A stretch of 64,000 bases of DNA from Malania oleifera. Its lineage: Eukaryota > Streptophyta > Magnoliopsida > Santalales > Ximeniaceae. Under the pieces are notes generated by a model. That model had not been told where the DNA came from. It ran no database searches and saw only the letters and a list, made by a program, of their open reading frames with translations. Positions 1-12,026 of this stretch are shown one piece after another. The translations under genes and the position numbers were made by a program. Positions within the stretch are counted from its first letter, which is position 1. Every line of letters starts with the position of its first letter. The stretch covers positions 78,414,931 to 78,478,930 of the forward strand of contig NC_080419.1 in NCBI RefSeq assembly GCF_029873635.1, read 5' to 3'.

Positions 1-1204
1 TGGTCCTGAAGGTTGTCTTCGCGATGTCCTCCACTTTTACTCTCACTTGATGATACCTAGATCTGAGGTCAATCTTGGAATATACCCGTGTATCTTGGAG
101 CTGATCAAACAAATTGTCTATACGGGGTAGAGGATATTTATTCTTAATGGTAACTTTGTTTATTTCCCTGTAATCAATACACATCCTTATGGACCCGTAT
201 TTCTTATTTACAAATAACATTGGAGCTTCCCATGGCGACACACTAGGTCATATAAACCCCTTATTCAACAAATCCTGCAACTGCTCCTTCAATTCTCCCA
301 ATTCACTTGGAGCCATACGGTAAGAAACCTTAGAAATCGACGCGGTCCCTGGAGGTAAATCTATAGGAAAATCCACCTTGCGCACAGGAGGCAATCTAGG
401 TAACTCCTCTGAAAAAACATCTGGAAATTCTAGTACTACTGGAGTGTTGTCAATCTTCTATTCATTTTCTGATACTTCTTTCACATATGCTATAAACCCC
501 TAACCTCCATCTAGGAGTAATCCACTTGCCAGCACGACTGACACCAACTACGTTGGAGCACGTACCATGAACCAACGAATCTAAATTCTTGCTCTCCAGG
601 AGGTCTGAAAATTACTTCTTTATGACAACAATCAATGCTAGCATGATTGGCAGTCAACCAGTCCATATCCAGTATTATATCGAACCCACACATATAAAAA
701 ACAATCAGATCTGCTAGTAGTACTCTCCCCTGAATTTCTATCGGATAGGCTCTAAGTACCCTCTGACATCTGATCACTGATCCTGTTGGTGGAGCTACCG
801 ACAACGCTATATCTAATGACTGGGTCTCACTCTCAGATAATTTAACATAAGATGCAGAAATGAAATAATGAGTAGCACTAGAGTCAAAAAGAATAATAAT
901 CGGATATGACAAAATAGTAAATGTACCTGTCACCACATCCGTAGTAGCCTTTACATCACCCGACATCAGAGCGTATACTTGCATTGGGACCACATTCCTC
1001 TACTGGCCACCACGAGGCGCCTAGTATCCTCCCCGAGCTGCCTGATGTCCTCCCTGATAGGGCGTGGGAGTTGGCACCTGGTCTGGTTGACCCGGGCATT
1101 CACGTACCACGTGATCGAATCTTTCGCAGCGACAATATACTCCTTTGCCTACCCAGCACTCCCCTAAATGATGTCTCCCGCACAAGTCGGCGCACCCTGG
1201 TTCC
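1..1204 (-). pseudogene. gag CCHC knuckle, protease and reverse transcriptase start of the Tekay/Del-type element
   Basis: Three parts follow on the minus strand. First is a cysteine-histidine knuckle region with CADLCGRHHLGEC (about 1160-1204). Next is a retropepsin-like protease with the active-site neighbourhood LFDSSATHYFI and the downstream block FDIILDMDWLTANHASIDC. Last is the RT N-terminus, recognisable from [16 protein letters not shown], the YRMAPSEL block and [15 protein letters not shown]. These are ordinary Ty3/gypsy chromovirus signatures. The frame is broken in a few places and the rest of pol is outside the window. Confidence 0.85.
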
Positions 1205-1259
1205 TGTAGACACCCTATTTTTTCCCTAGTCAGATAGAACAAAGGGTATATTCTTATTT

Positions 1260-1297
<38 letters not shown>

Positions 1298-1538
1298 GTA
1301 TTAATATTATTATTATTTTACTATCACTATTATTTTTATTCTTATTAGTAGTATTTTTATTATCTTTATTTTATTATTGCTTTCTTATAATTATTTGTAT
1401 TATTTATTATTATTACTAGTAGTATTATTAGTATTACTTTACTATTATTATTTTGGATATATTTTATTATTATTATTATTATTATTACTATTTTCATATA
1501 TTATTATTATTACTTTATTATTATTTTTATTATTTTTA

Positions 1539-1574
<36 letters not shown>

Positions 1575-1660
1575 CTTTTAATATTAGTATTATTACTTTA
1601 TTTACTAATTATTATTATTTTTATTATTTTTATTATCATTATTACTGTATCTATTATTAC
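1260..1660. repeat. ATT-rich microsatellite tract
   Basis: About 400 bp of imperfect ATT/TTA trinucleotide repeat inside the solo LTR. It generates spurious Leu/Tyr-rich reading frames. Confidence 0.95.
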
Positions 1661-1801
1661 CATAAAAGTATAAAAAGAATAAGAAGAAAAAGGAAAAGAA
1701 AAGAAGGATTTTTAGGATTTTGTTTTATAAATAGGAATGCACAGGGCAGAGGCCAAACGCGGGGGCTGTGCACGGGGGCGCATAGCGCAGGCCAAGAGCC
1801 C

Positions 1802-1834
1802 ATCTTCTTCTTCTTCTTCTTCTTCTTCTTCTTC
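1802..1834. repeat. (CTT)n microsatellite
   Basis: About eleven CTT units inside the solo LTR, followed by a pyrimidine-rich stretch to about 1940. Confidence 0.95.
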
Positions 1835-3980
1835 CTGTGGAGTCTCCTGTAAGTCACAGCCATTCCTGCTTTTTCCCATCTTCTCTCCTTCTCCCGGCGC
1901 ACCCTGAATCCATCTTCCTTGCCTCCCTCTGCCTCTCTGCTCATCTCCCAAACTCCCTCCATGCCAGTCGTCCCGTAGCACCGACCAGTCTGACGTCTCC
2001 TCTGAACCCAGCGCCAACAACTCCGTAGCACTGCACCACCGGAGTTCCCCTGCTTTTCGGCCACAACCTGCTGAAACCCAAACCAGTAGGCCTCCCTACC
2101 GCCAGCTTCCCGTGAAGCTGCCCTCCGCAGCAGAACTAGCAGCAACGCCAGATCCATCCTCAGTCATCTCCGGCCACCGCTGCAACACTCCGACCACCAG
2201 CTAGTTTTCCTCGACTCCACCGCTGTTACACTAGCCCCCCAGGACCTCCGACCACCATCACAGCCTAGTTCCGGCAAAACCCTCATAGCACAGCTCCTCC
2301 TCAACCAGCAGGTATATATATATATTTTATGATTATTATATGCATGTCATGTATGTCTTATTTTCCAATCTGTATGCATATATTGACATTGTGATTGTTA
2401 ATATTAGTGTTGTTAATATTATTTTCTAATTATTTTATTCTTTTTGGGTGCAGGATATTTACTCATATTTAAATTTGTATTATTTTTGTTTAATAATATT
2501 TAATACTAATTGTTTTATTCTTTTTTTGGGTGCAAGATTTTTGTTCACGTTTAAATTTTTATTGTTTTTGTTTAATAATATTTAATGCTAATTGATTTAT
2601 TCTTCTTGGGTGCAGAATTTTTGGTCATATTTAAATCTTTATTGCTTTTATTTATGCATATTAAATACTAATTGATTTATTTTTCTTGGGTGCAGGATTT
2701 TTGTTCATATTAGATATTTGCTTGATATTTAAATATTATTATTGAATTTATAGATCTTTAGGGTATGATGTAATATTGTTGTTTATTGGTATTTTTGTCA
2801 TGTATATATTTAGGTAATATGGTGGTATATTATTTCATATTATTTTTATTATTATGGTTTATTAGGTTATAAGGTTGTATGCATATATGATTTAGGTACC
2901 TTAGGATTTATGATATTGTTTCTGTTATCATGTATATACTATAATTCATTATTTTGTATTATACGTAATATAATAGTCTACCATTGTATTATTATCATGT
3001 TAACTGTTTAGGATTATATATCGAATTTGATTTGATTTATTACTATAAGTCTAGAAATTACTATATTGATTATTTGCATATTAGTAATAGCTTGAATAAG
3101 TTTCTATAAGTTCATTATTTGCTTCCCTTTAATTTGATTTTTTTTTTAATTGGTTGCTTATATACGCGTGTATTGTATCTTTAATGGGGTATCAATATTA
3201 AGGTAAATAAAATATGTATATTACTATAACCATAAATATTGTTATTATTCCTATCATTACTTATTATTATCCTTATCATTTATTACTTACTATTATTATC
3301 ATATCTATTATTTACTATTATCATTTATTCGTTGCAATATTAATATGATATTATCAGTGTAGGAGTATTATTATAGTAATATGTTTTTATTATTGTCAAT
3401 ATTGTCATCACTTTTAATTAGTACTAATGTTAAATATTTTTAGTATTTTTGTTCCTTGGGTATATTTATATTTTGTATCATGTATTATGATATTTATTTT
3501 TATTATTTTATAGTATTATGTATTTTCGTGTATATTTATCCCTATGATTTTAATGCTGGGGTATGAGCCTTCGGGATTCACGTACCTTTAGTTCTGAGGT
3601 AATATGCAAATATTTAGATTTTACATATATTTTTTTATTATTTATTTATTCACTTTGCACGTGTATTAATAAATTTACTAGAGGAGTAATTTTAAAGACT
3701 TTTTAGAATAATTTAGGGATAATTCTAAATTAATTAGGTACCGTTTGTAAGAACGGGCGCGTAGGGGGTGCTCGTACCTTCCCCTCGCGTAACCGAACTC
3801 CCGACCCCAGCTCTGGTAACGTAGACCCATTTTATCCCTAACGGGGTAGTAATCATGTGTTCTAACCACACTAAAAGGTTAGTGGCGACTCCGACATTCC
3901 CTATTTTTCTTTGAAAATTAAAATTGATTTTTATTTTGCCACCCGAGGCACACACCCTCCCGGGACGTCGCGACAGTTCC

Positions 3981-4776
3981 CACGAGGTCCTGCCATCTAC
4001 CTCTGGTCTTTCCTATCGCGACCTCCTCTCCATGGACCCCTACTGGTGCCAGCTTGAAAACCTTGAGGCGCAAGCCTCTTTCTCTGATTCTGAGCCGCTA
4101 CACCCCTCTGAATGTCATTCTCAATAATTGCAGTTCTGTCTACAACCTCTGTGAATGTCTGAGTCCTAAAACCAATCACCTGCTCAAACAATTTCTGCCT
4201 GAATCCCTCTTCAAACTTTCTTCCATTTTTCTCTTCATCAGGTGCTAGATGTGGAGCAAAACATGACAACTCGACAAACCGAGCCGCGTACTGGGATATA
4301 GTTATTTGCCCCTGTACCAAATGCAGAAACTCCGCTGCCCTCGCACTTTGAACGATAGCAGGGAAATATCGCTCAAAGAATAGCTCCTTGATTCGGTCCC
4401 ACGTCATTGGCACTAGAACCGGCCTCTGCTCCTCAATTAGTCACGCTGCTCTCCACCAGCGCTTAGCCTCCCCTGTCAACTTAAATGCTGCAAATAGTAC
4501 CTTCTATTCATCCGTACAAGGAAGCATCGCCAACGTCTCTTCAATGTCCTGGACCTAATTCTCAGCTACAATCGGGCCATCTCCTCCAATAAAGGATGGG
4601 GGCTTCATCCGCGTAAACTACTCGATCGAACAACCACGCTCCCTAGAGCTCTTGGCCATCTCAGCCATCACCTGCTGAGTGACGTTACGCAGTACAACAT
4701 TTGTATCTCCTCTACCTATGCTGGAAGGTCCTGGCCTAACCTCCCCAGCATTCGTGCCACTGCTTCTTGGGTCCAT
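3981..4776 (-). pseudogene. gag of the Tekay/Del-type element, first part
   Basis: Translation on the minus strand from the ATG at 4776 opens with MDPRSSGTNAGEV. It continues into a retrotransposon gag domain with the typical blocks WDRIKELFFERYFPA, QGQITISQYAARFVELS and GFRQKLFEQVIGF. The capsid-like part ends where the inserted solo LTR begins, and the CCHC part follows on the other side of that insertion. It is an element fossil with a few breaks, so no active capsid protein is expected. Confidence 0.85.
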
Positions 4777-5063
4777 CCTAAAAACAAGAAACACACTTAA
4801 GCACTTTATCTTCTATACAGGCCTATCCTGTACCAATTCAAAATTAATTACCTTCCTTGACCTTAACTCAATATCTAGTTTTGTCACCTAGACACACGAT
4901 CCGATAATAGTTTACTATGGTTTTCCTGAAATCGTCACCCTAGGAAAAACACAGAAAACACCATGGTAATCCTATACCCTGACACAGAACAAACCTCAAA
5001 TCCTTTCCTATACTCTGGTATTGCTTCTGCTACACTCTAAAGTCTATAAAACCTAGTAACCTA

Positions 5064-5078
5064 GGCTCTGATACCAAA
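5064..5078 (-). other. Primer binding site (initiator tRNA-Met type)
   Basis: On the minus strand the sequence reads TTTGGTATCAGAGCC, the usual complement of the initiator tRNA-Met 3' end in plant LTR elements. It sits just inside the LTR and about 290 bp before the gag start. Confidence 0.85.
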
Positions 5079-5080
5079 CT

Positions 5081-7093
5081 ATCACGACTTGCTATTTCTA
5101 GGGTTTTTATTTTATTTTTATACTATGACATTTAACATGCTTTATACCATACTGCGGTAAACCCAATCATTAACCGAAACAGCAAGAAGCGGAAATCAAA
5201 TATACATATCCATATATAATTATATACAATACTAGAGTGCTAACAGGTTCCCAAAATTTACATATATGATTGTTCCTAAAATATCCCAAACTGGTGAGGG
5301 CTGTACAAAAATACTCCCAAAAATATACTCACTCTCTACTAACAGGGTAGTACTATGACCCTTGCGAACCTGATCTGCTTGCCTACTTAGATCACATGAA
5401 AAATGTTAAAGTAATTTGGATGAGCCGACGCTCAGTAAGACAAAATATGCTATTACTAGTGTGTGGCAAATGAGTTACAATATTATGAAAATATGTTTCT
5501 ATATAATCATGTATAACTGGATATGTAAATACAGTACAAGTAATAAAATCCATCACCCTTTCCATGTTGCTTAATATAACAATATTGTAGGTTACTATTC
5601 AAAATACTTCTAATGTACATAAGTATACTCCCTGTTTCTGTAAATCTGTATATACGTAATAGTAACTGAAAAATTTCCCCTGTGGATAACTGTGTGTCAT
5701 GATTTAACCCCTCATAACAGGGTTGTGCGGCCCGTAGTCTGGATCTGCACTAGCTGACCAACCAGCGAAAATCACTATACTCTTTCGGTCTGATCTACCC
5801 TCCTCAACCCATATCTGATGGGAAGCCTGTCCACGTTTAGGGCATTATACAATCGACCTACTACCACATATTATCTAAATAGGTGGTTGCACTCATAACT
5901 GAAATATCTGTAGCTACGGTACTGTGCTCTGTAACTATATGGTCCAAGAGGGTCTGATACTATATAATACGTTTCTATATACAACTATCTGATTTACCAT
6001 GATTCTGAAATAACTGTAATAACCATGATACTGAAATAAACTATAACTGTGTCAACTATATCTCTGAACTGAACTGTATAATCATGGTACTGAAAACTGT
6101 GTAATCTTGGTACTGAATACTGTATAATCATGGTATTCTGTGATTATTATAAAACATACCCACTGACTGTATACTCTATAAATCATACCCTGAAAATATT
6201 GTAAAACATGTTTATTTACTATACTTATATGCTCAAGCCACACTGAAGTTTTAAACATATTATACATAAATGATAAACTGTATAAATTTCTATCGTGAAT
6301 AATCATCTGATAAAAAAAAATGTATAGTTTATACTAAAATATAGTAAAATTGCCTAGTATAGCATATTTCCCTTACCTGACTACTGGAAAGCCCCTATGG
6401 TATACTGGCCTAACACTCGCAGGGCCTCCTTCACAACACTCTGAACACAACATTTGTCAGAACAAAATATCAGTATTTCTTTGTCTACATAATTTCCTAT
6501 AACTTTCAGAAGACCAAAAATTGGCTAAAAGGTCTTACCCTGAATTTGGGATGAATTTCAACTTCGTTTCACCAACGATCCGCCCCAGCAAACTTGAAGA
6601 GAACTTCGCCAGGAACGTCGTGGTGGCCTCAAATCGTCGATTTGGCTACTGAAGGGGCTGAAATCGAGGAGAGAAGTGGGAGGGGACATAGGAGAGAGAA
6701 ATGGGAAGTATTTTGCCCTGAAATGTGATAAAAATCCGAGCTTGCACTATTTATAGGGCCAAATTCATCGACGAGACACGTCACCTTATCGACGAGTCCT
6801 TTAGTAAATTCGTCGACGAACCTTACCTTCGTCGACGAAATTTAGAGTAACCCAAATCCTTCTCTTGGTATTTTCTCGTCAACGAGACGGGACCTCGTTG
6901 ACAAGGTTCTTAAGACCTTCATCAATGAATCCACGTATTCGTCGATGAAGCCTAGAAATTCCTTGAAATTATTATCTTCAAAATGCAATGTCGTTAACGA
7001 ACGATTCGCCTACTGCCTCCTTCTGTTTCTGTTTCTGTTTCCATTTATCTCCCTCATTATTAATTAAATACTATTATTCTTCGGGTCACTGCA
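5081..7093 (-). repeat. 5' LTR of the Tekay/Del-type element
   Basis: About 2.0 kb of non-coding DNA lies immediately upstream (minus sense) of the primer binding site. It shares recognisable blocks with the LTR-like unit at 47153-49206: the repeated CGTCGACGAA-rich stretch (6768-6960 here, 47216-47400 there) and the block around 6380-6600 matching 47595-47815. The outer end is taken at 7093 because LINE sequence starts at 7094. The inner end is placed by the primer site and could be a few bases off. Confidence 0.75.
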
Positions 7094-8656
7094 TTAAAGC
7101 TTGGAACAAAGCCTTTCTCACTAGAGCCTTGTGGAACATCCCAAGAAAAAGTAAAAAGAAAAAAATGACTCTTTATAGTCAAAATGGGTTCACCAGATTT
7201 ACTTGAAGGGTGCTAATTTTTGGGATGCTTCTTCAAAACATGAAGACTCCCCTTTATTCAAGAGGATGATTGATATTAAAAATAAGATCTTGTAGAGATG
7301 TGGGGTTCATGTGGCTGTAGACGGTTTGTTTAATTAGTGGGTCAAAGATGGCCAAAATTTGTTCTTCAAAAATTTACAACTACTGGAGGAACAAGGGAAA
7401 CAAAGTCACGTGACATAAAGAAGTTTGGAAATGTGGTAACTTGCCTAAACATGCATTCACATTGTGGCTAGGAATAAAAGGGAAACTTTTGACAAGTGAT
7501 AAACTACTTGTTGAAGGAGTTGACCAGAACTGTGTATTTTGTAAAACTGATACTGAGACTATTGACCATATCTTTTTTATATCTAAATTTTCTAAAATTG
7601 TGTGGGATCTTGTCCGACACTGGATGGGGTCAACTAGAGTTATGTCATTCCTGAAAGCTGCTCTGAAGTGGTTGCATAAGGAGGTAAAGGGCACAGGAAT
7701 TAAAAGAAGATTTGCTTGGCTATTATAGTATACTTCCTCTAGCATTTAAGGAACAAAAGAAAATTTGAAGGCAAATCAATTGAACTAGAGGGGCTGTTTA
7801 AGGTGATTCAAAGTCATACTTATAGAGTCATTTATGATAAATTTGGATTGTACTTCTTTGATTAAGTTTTGGACTGTTATAAATAGCTTGTTAGAACACT
7901 TTTGAGCATATTTGTAATTATACATTGCTGAGTGTTTGCTTGCACAAAATCACATCACCGAGCTCACAATTTCCTATACTATTGATGTGTGGTTGATTGA
8001 TTACATTTGCTACATATCTGCTTGATTGAGAAGCATAATCATTGTACCTAGTTTTTATTAAGAAATCTATTGTATTCCATGCGTGGCCAGAGGGGGCGGT
8101 AATCCAGCCCGGGAAGGATTGTTTGTAAAGGTTGAGGTCAGCCCTGTGTTAAATAACCTTATTGTATTTGGTGCCACTCCACCCGTTAAGTGAGCTTATA
8201 ATGTAATCCTTGTACTTGTTATCCAAGGCAGGGTTGTAGGCAGTTTGCCGAACCTCGATAACATTTTTGGTGTCGTCTCCATTTACTGTTTTATCATGCA
8301 TGCTTAGTTTAATTACTTGTGCAGTTTAATTTTTACTGTATATTTATATTGATTTATTTTATATGTACTAGATTGACCTTAGACTTGTGTAATACTGCTA
8401 TTAGTGGATTGAACTAGGGGATAAAATTTGAAAATACAAATTCACCCTCCCTCTTGGGAATACAGTAAAACTAACAATAAGAATTCTTTAACAACATTAG
8501 TAAACTCCTTCCCAGGTTGATCTGTATCTAGCCATTGACTAGTTTTGATTTGATCTTCTGATTGGGAGCTTCGCTTCCCTTTGCTTGGGTATGCCTAGTG
8601 TATATTGTACATATCCATTTTGATCAATACTATTTACCATTAACTGATTGAAAAAA
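7094..8656 (+). mobile_element. LINE (L1-type) 3' fragment with zf-RVT domain
   Basis: The plus strand encodes the C-terminal part of a plant L1 ORF2. A degenerate stretch (blocks KGANFWDASSKHEDSPLF and MIDIKNKIL) is followed by an open run at 7441-7728 with PKHAFTLWLGIKGKLLTSD and the zinc-binding pattern CVFCKTDTETIDHIFF. That is the reverse-transcriptase zinc-binding (zf-RVT) domain. Frameshifts and stops separate the pieces. The 3' UTR ends near GTATATTGTACATATCC and a short A-rich tail (8648-8656). An LTR-like segment (7889-8476) interrupts the 3' end. The fragment begins where the Tekay LTR ends, so the rest of the LINE may lie beyond that element, to the left of the window. Confidence 0.8.
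7889..8476 (+). repeat. LTR-like insert, probably Ty1/copia, inside the LINE
   Basis: The segment starts TGTTAGAACAC and ends GTAAAACTAACA, so it has TG...CA ends. The preceding block TTCACCCTCCCTCTTGGG is of the kind often seen at the 3' end of copia LTRs. It separates LINE coding sequence from what reads as LINE 3' UTR. I cannot see a clear target duplication, so the exact boundaries and the class are tentative. Confidence 0.45.
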
Positions 8657-11079
8657 AGAATATTGGCCCAGTTAGCATATTAAATTGTATAATATTGAAA
8701 GCATTCTAGAAAATATTCTATAATGTTTATGTATTTATTATACACATGGATGTTACACTAATCTTAATAAACATTTTATGTACGCTTAATAAACAATTTA
8801 TATATACATAAAGCAAAGTGACAGATAGAACTAATTGAGAGGAGATTCTTTTATTTACAAATAAACAATCTATGAGATTTTCATTCACACAATGTTTGGA
8901 GAGGTCTTGAATTTGTGCTTGCACTAGATTTGGATATGATGTAATATAAAATTGTAATGAAATTTGTTCAAATTCATCCAAATCCAAATTCAAGATCCCA
9001 TATCCATACTTTCAAATGTAGCGTACATATAAATATTTTTCTTGGGGATGATTTTCCATATGCTTAATGCATGGGTTAACAAATTCTCTTCCTAAGCATT
9101 CCCTTGCTTGCCATTCAAAATAACCTGCATGAAAAGCAATACTAGAATTATTTTCTTGTACATAGAGAATATGAGCTTTAACAATCATAGGAAAATGAAG
9201 TAAGATATAAGACAACCACATAATAAACACATTATTAAGCCCAAAAACTACTATAAAAACTTATAAAGAATTGTTTAATCTAAAAAAAATAAGCCTTCAA
9301 AACAAACTTAAAACCCTAGGCTCATCATTTTACCTTGTAGTAAAACTTGTAAGACAAAGGTGCCCATTATTTGAACTTCTGACCTTTACACTAGAAACAT
9401 TCAAATGTTATTTATAAACTCTTCATCTAAAAGAGTTTAAATCCTAATCAAAAGCACAAGGTCATCCCTTGCACTGTTTGGCACACCTTCATCGGCCACT
9501 CAACGCTTGAACTTCTAGGGATTATTTAGTTATTCTCTCTTTGTGCACTCATTCTTCTTCATTACTTTTTTTTAAGAGGTCATTCTTCTTCATTACTTAT
9601 ATGCAATTCTACTTTAACACCAAATTCAGGGGCTCTTCTCTACAAGGACCATGTCAATTTCCAAGGAGATAATGTTCAGTACTATTGCGAGTTTTACTCA
9701 AGATGTAGAGAAGAAATGTATCAACAAGAATTGATAGTTTTTTATACTCACCCCTTCTATCTATTTTATTGAAACTTCTTCATACTAAGGTAAAGTCTTA
9801 CTTATCTTGTAGAAATTGCCATAGAAAGTAGCGCTTCTATATAATTATAAAAAAGTATTGTAAATATGTTGAACTTTGATTTATGTGGATTTAACTTCTA
9901 CTAAATCCACATAAATCCAAACTATAGCTCCAAAATCATGACCCAAATACCACCACCTTATATAATTTTTGAAAAAAAAACAAAAAACAAGTTGTCTTCT
10001 TTGTAATTATTTTGAAACCTAAAAATAAAAAGGAAAAATAGTTATTTTGCACAACTAAGCAAATACTTTATTTTTTATCATTTTTAATATGAATCTTGGA
10101 TAACTAAATACAAGCTAAATTTTTTCTAATTCTTTGGAAAGACAAAAATAGAAAATGAATTTTTTTACCGTTAAATAAGGCCTAAGGAAACAAATAGTCG
10201 AATATTTTTTGAAAGACATTCAAATTTATGATATCATGGATGTGTGGCATTCATAAGTAGAGTGCATTATTTCCTTAGGAAAATATTGGTCACAAGTAGA
10301 AAATAAGGTGAAGCAAAATATATGAAATAGTGATATATGTACAAAATTGGTAAATAAACTTCGATTATGTTTTTTATGCTAAGTAAAAAAACATATATTT
10401 CAATATATGCCATGGCAAAGTGTACTACATTGTCTACTAGTATATTAATCATTGTAATGAGTTAAGTTTTGAAACAATATCTTACGCTTCTTTATAATGT
10501 TTCAAGTTGTAATGCCACAATCCTAATCCAAGTCTCTGCATGAAAGATGGAAATGTTTGAGGTCATATTAAAATCACATTGATCATTAATATGGAATGCT
10601 ATTTACACTAGTGCATGCATTTTGCTGGTCACTTTATTTCGTTGATGATGTTTAATGCTAAGCAACTATTTCATAACATTAAAGCCAGGGTGGCTTTTAT
10701 TATGCTAAGAAACCACTTAGTATTCCATCATTTAAAACACAACATATAAGTTGATTACAATAAATGATGTTGACCTCAATTTTTTTTAAAAAAATAAATC
10801 TTAACAAACAATAATGTAAGATATTAACATGAATAGCTATAAACTTGATTGAGAAGAGACTCAAATATAATAAGGAAAACATTTTCTCTATAAAGATCGA
10901 GAAAATGGATTTTTTTTTTCTTGTATGCTATTAACAAATGTCTAGTGTATGCATTTATAGTCAATATATATAGTTCTATGCATTTATCCTTGCTATTAAA
11001 AAATAATTCATATCAATAACTCTAGAATTTTAAAACATACATGTATATCAACATGAACCTTTCCTTTGGCATGATAGAT
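8657..11079. other. AT-rich intergenic DNA with MITE-like debris
   Basis: No gene can be supported across this stretch. It holds pieces of a dispersed AT-rich repeat. The blocks around 8890-9000 and 9870-10110 (AAATCC/GGATTT-rich, then TTTGTAATTATTTTGAAA) recur near 35990-36170, 39480-39590, 40260-40450 and 42490-42730. Short open frames here look random. Confidence 0.6.
9012..9124 (-). other. Possible terminal exon remnant
   Basis: On the minus strand a pyrimidine-containing stretch ends in CATGCAG and is followed by 37 codons ending in a stop. They include GYFEWQARECLGREF and a later KHMENHPQEKYLY. The composition is more protein-like than the surroundings, and the AG would serve as a splice acceptor. 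I do not recognise the family and find no matching upstream exon. Confidence 0.15.
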
Positions 11080-11340
11080 GATTGGTGGATGGATCTTAGT
11101 TTTGTTTCTCCAAAATTATTCCCAATATCTGGAAGCAGATATGTCGGAAGATTTGGAAGGAGAGGAATGAGACAATTTTTAGGGAGAAATATTCCACTGT
11201 CAATAGTGTATTATAGATGTCTATCAAATTTGTTTTATTTGACTTGGTCTAATAGCTCCCCGTGCAAACCAGATTGGGAGGAGTTTTCATGCGTTCTATT
11301 TGATCTTGGAGGGTGATTCTTGTACTCTTCCCCATCTTAG
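11080..11340 (+). mobile_element. Short LINE 3' fragment
   Basis: A shifted plus-strand frame reads IWKERNETIFREKYSTVNSV, typical of the end of plant L1 ORF2 after the zinc-binding domain. This is followed by a tail with LTWSNSSPCKPDW. The same W-K-E-R block is seen in the LINE near 18880. It is isolated and truncated on both sides. Confidence 0.6.
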
Positions 11341-11960
11341 TTCCAACAAATATAAAAATTAGTTTAATAAAAATTATATCTATAAAATTTAATATATATT
11401 AATTTAAAATATTATATATATATATATATATAGAAATTTAGTTTAATAAATATAATATGTAATTTATATGTTTAAAATTTTAAATTATTTTTAATAACTA
11501 TAAAATAGTCTAGTAGTATTTTAATTTATGAATATAAATTATATATATATATATTAATAAATTGTGTAGTAAAACAACATGAACATAATATATGTGTTTT
11601 TAATATATTTTTAATCAAATTGATAATGTATTGCGACGACTAAAGCAATAAATTAAAATAATTTTGACTTGACCACATTCTCTTTTAATTTTAGTTCAGA
11701 TAATTATTTATATGTATATATGTGACTATCACAATTTATTAAAGAATTAATGAATAAATTTATTTAAAAATTCACTATTTTTTAAATAAGTGTGAACAAC
11801 TAGAAACTAAAATTTTGATGGGGCTTGTAGCCTATAAACTTCTTTTACCAAAAGTACTAACAAAAGATTGTTTGAAAAAAGCGAGACATATGTTACTTAT
11901 GTTATCTTTAGAAATTATGCCCTATATTAGTTTATAAGAAAATGAATCTTTAATGCAGTG
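11341..11960. other. AT-rich spacer downstream of the NBS-LRR gene
   Basis: Very AT-rich with TA-dinucleotide runs (near 11408 and 11540). No gene or clear element is seen. Confidence 0.6.
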
Positions 11961-11992
11961 CTATGTACTAGAATTTCCTTTTCTAATCACCT

Positions 11993-12026
<34 letters not shown>

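Larger units (their letters stand above)
1205..3975 (+). mobile_element. Solo LTR of a Tat-type Ty3 element
   Basis: The segment starts TGTAGACACCC and ends GGGACGTCGCGACA. It is flanked on both sides by GTTCC (1200-1204 and 3976-3980), an exact 5-bp target duplication, and it splits the gag of the host Tekay element. Its last ~270 bp match the outer ends of the LTRs at 25347, 31041 and 52412: the CGTCCCGG-type terminus and the block with TTCTAACCACAC and CTACCCCGTTAG. No internal coding region is present, so this is a solo LTR of 2771 bp left by recombination between two LTRs. Its body holds low-complexity ATT and CTT runs. Confidence 0.92.
1..7093 (-). mobile_element. Tekay/Del-type Ty3/gypsy retrotransposon, partial, broken
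   Basis: Reading on the minus strand, the order is LTR (about 7093 to 5081), tRNA-Met-type primer binding site (5078-5064), gag (from 4776), CCHC knuckle, aspartic protease, then reverse transcriptase running off the left edge. This order, the TTTGGTATCAGAG primer site and the protease-RT sequence fit a chromovirus of the Tekay/Del lineage. The right end (minus strand TGCAGTGACCCG) abuts LINE sequence. The element is interrupted by a separate Tat-type solo LTR. The coding part looks broken in several places, so it is an old fossil. Integrase and the second LTR lie outside the window. Confidence 0.88.

Noticed and set aside
1377-1568. Leu/Tyr-rich membrane-like reading frame
   Set aside because: Translation of an ATT microsatellite.
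1657-2157. 166-codon minus-strand frame with poly-lysine
   Set aside because: Lies within the solo LTR, runs through a (CTT)n tract and has no family resemblance.
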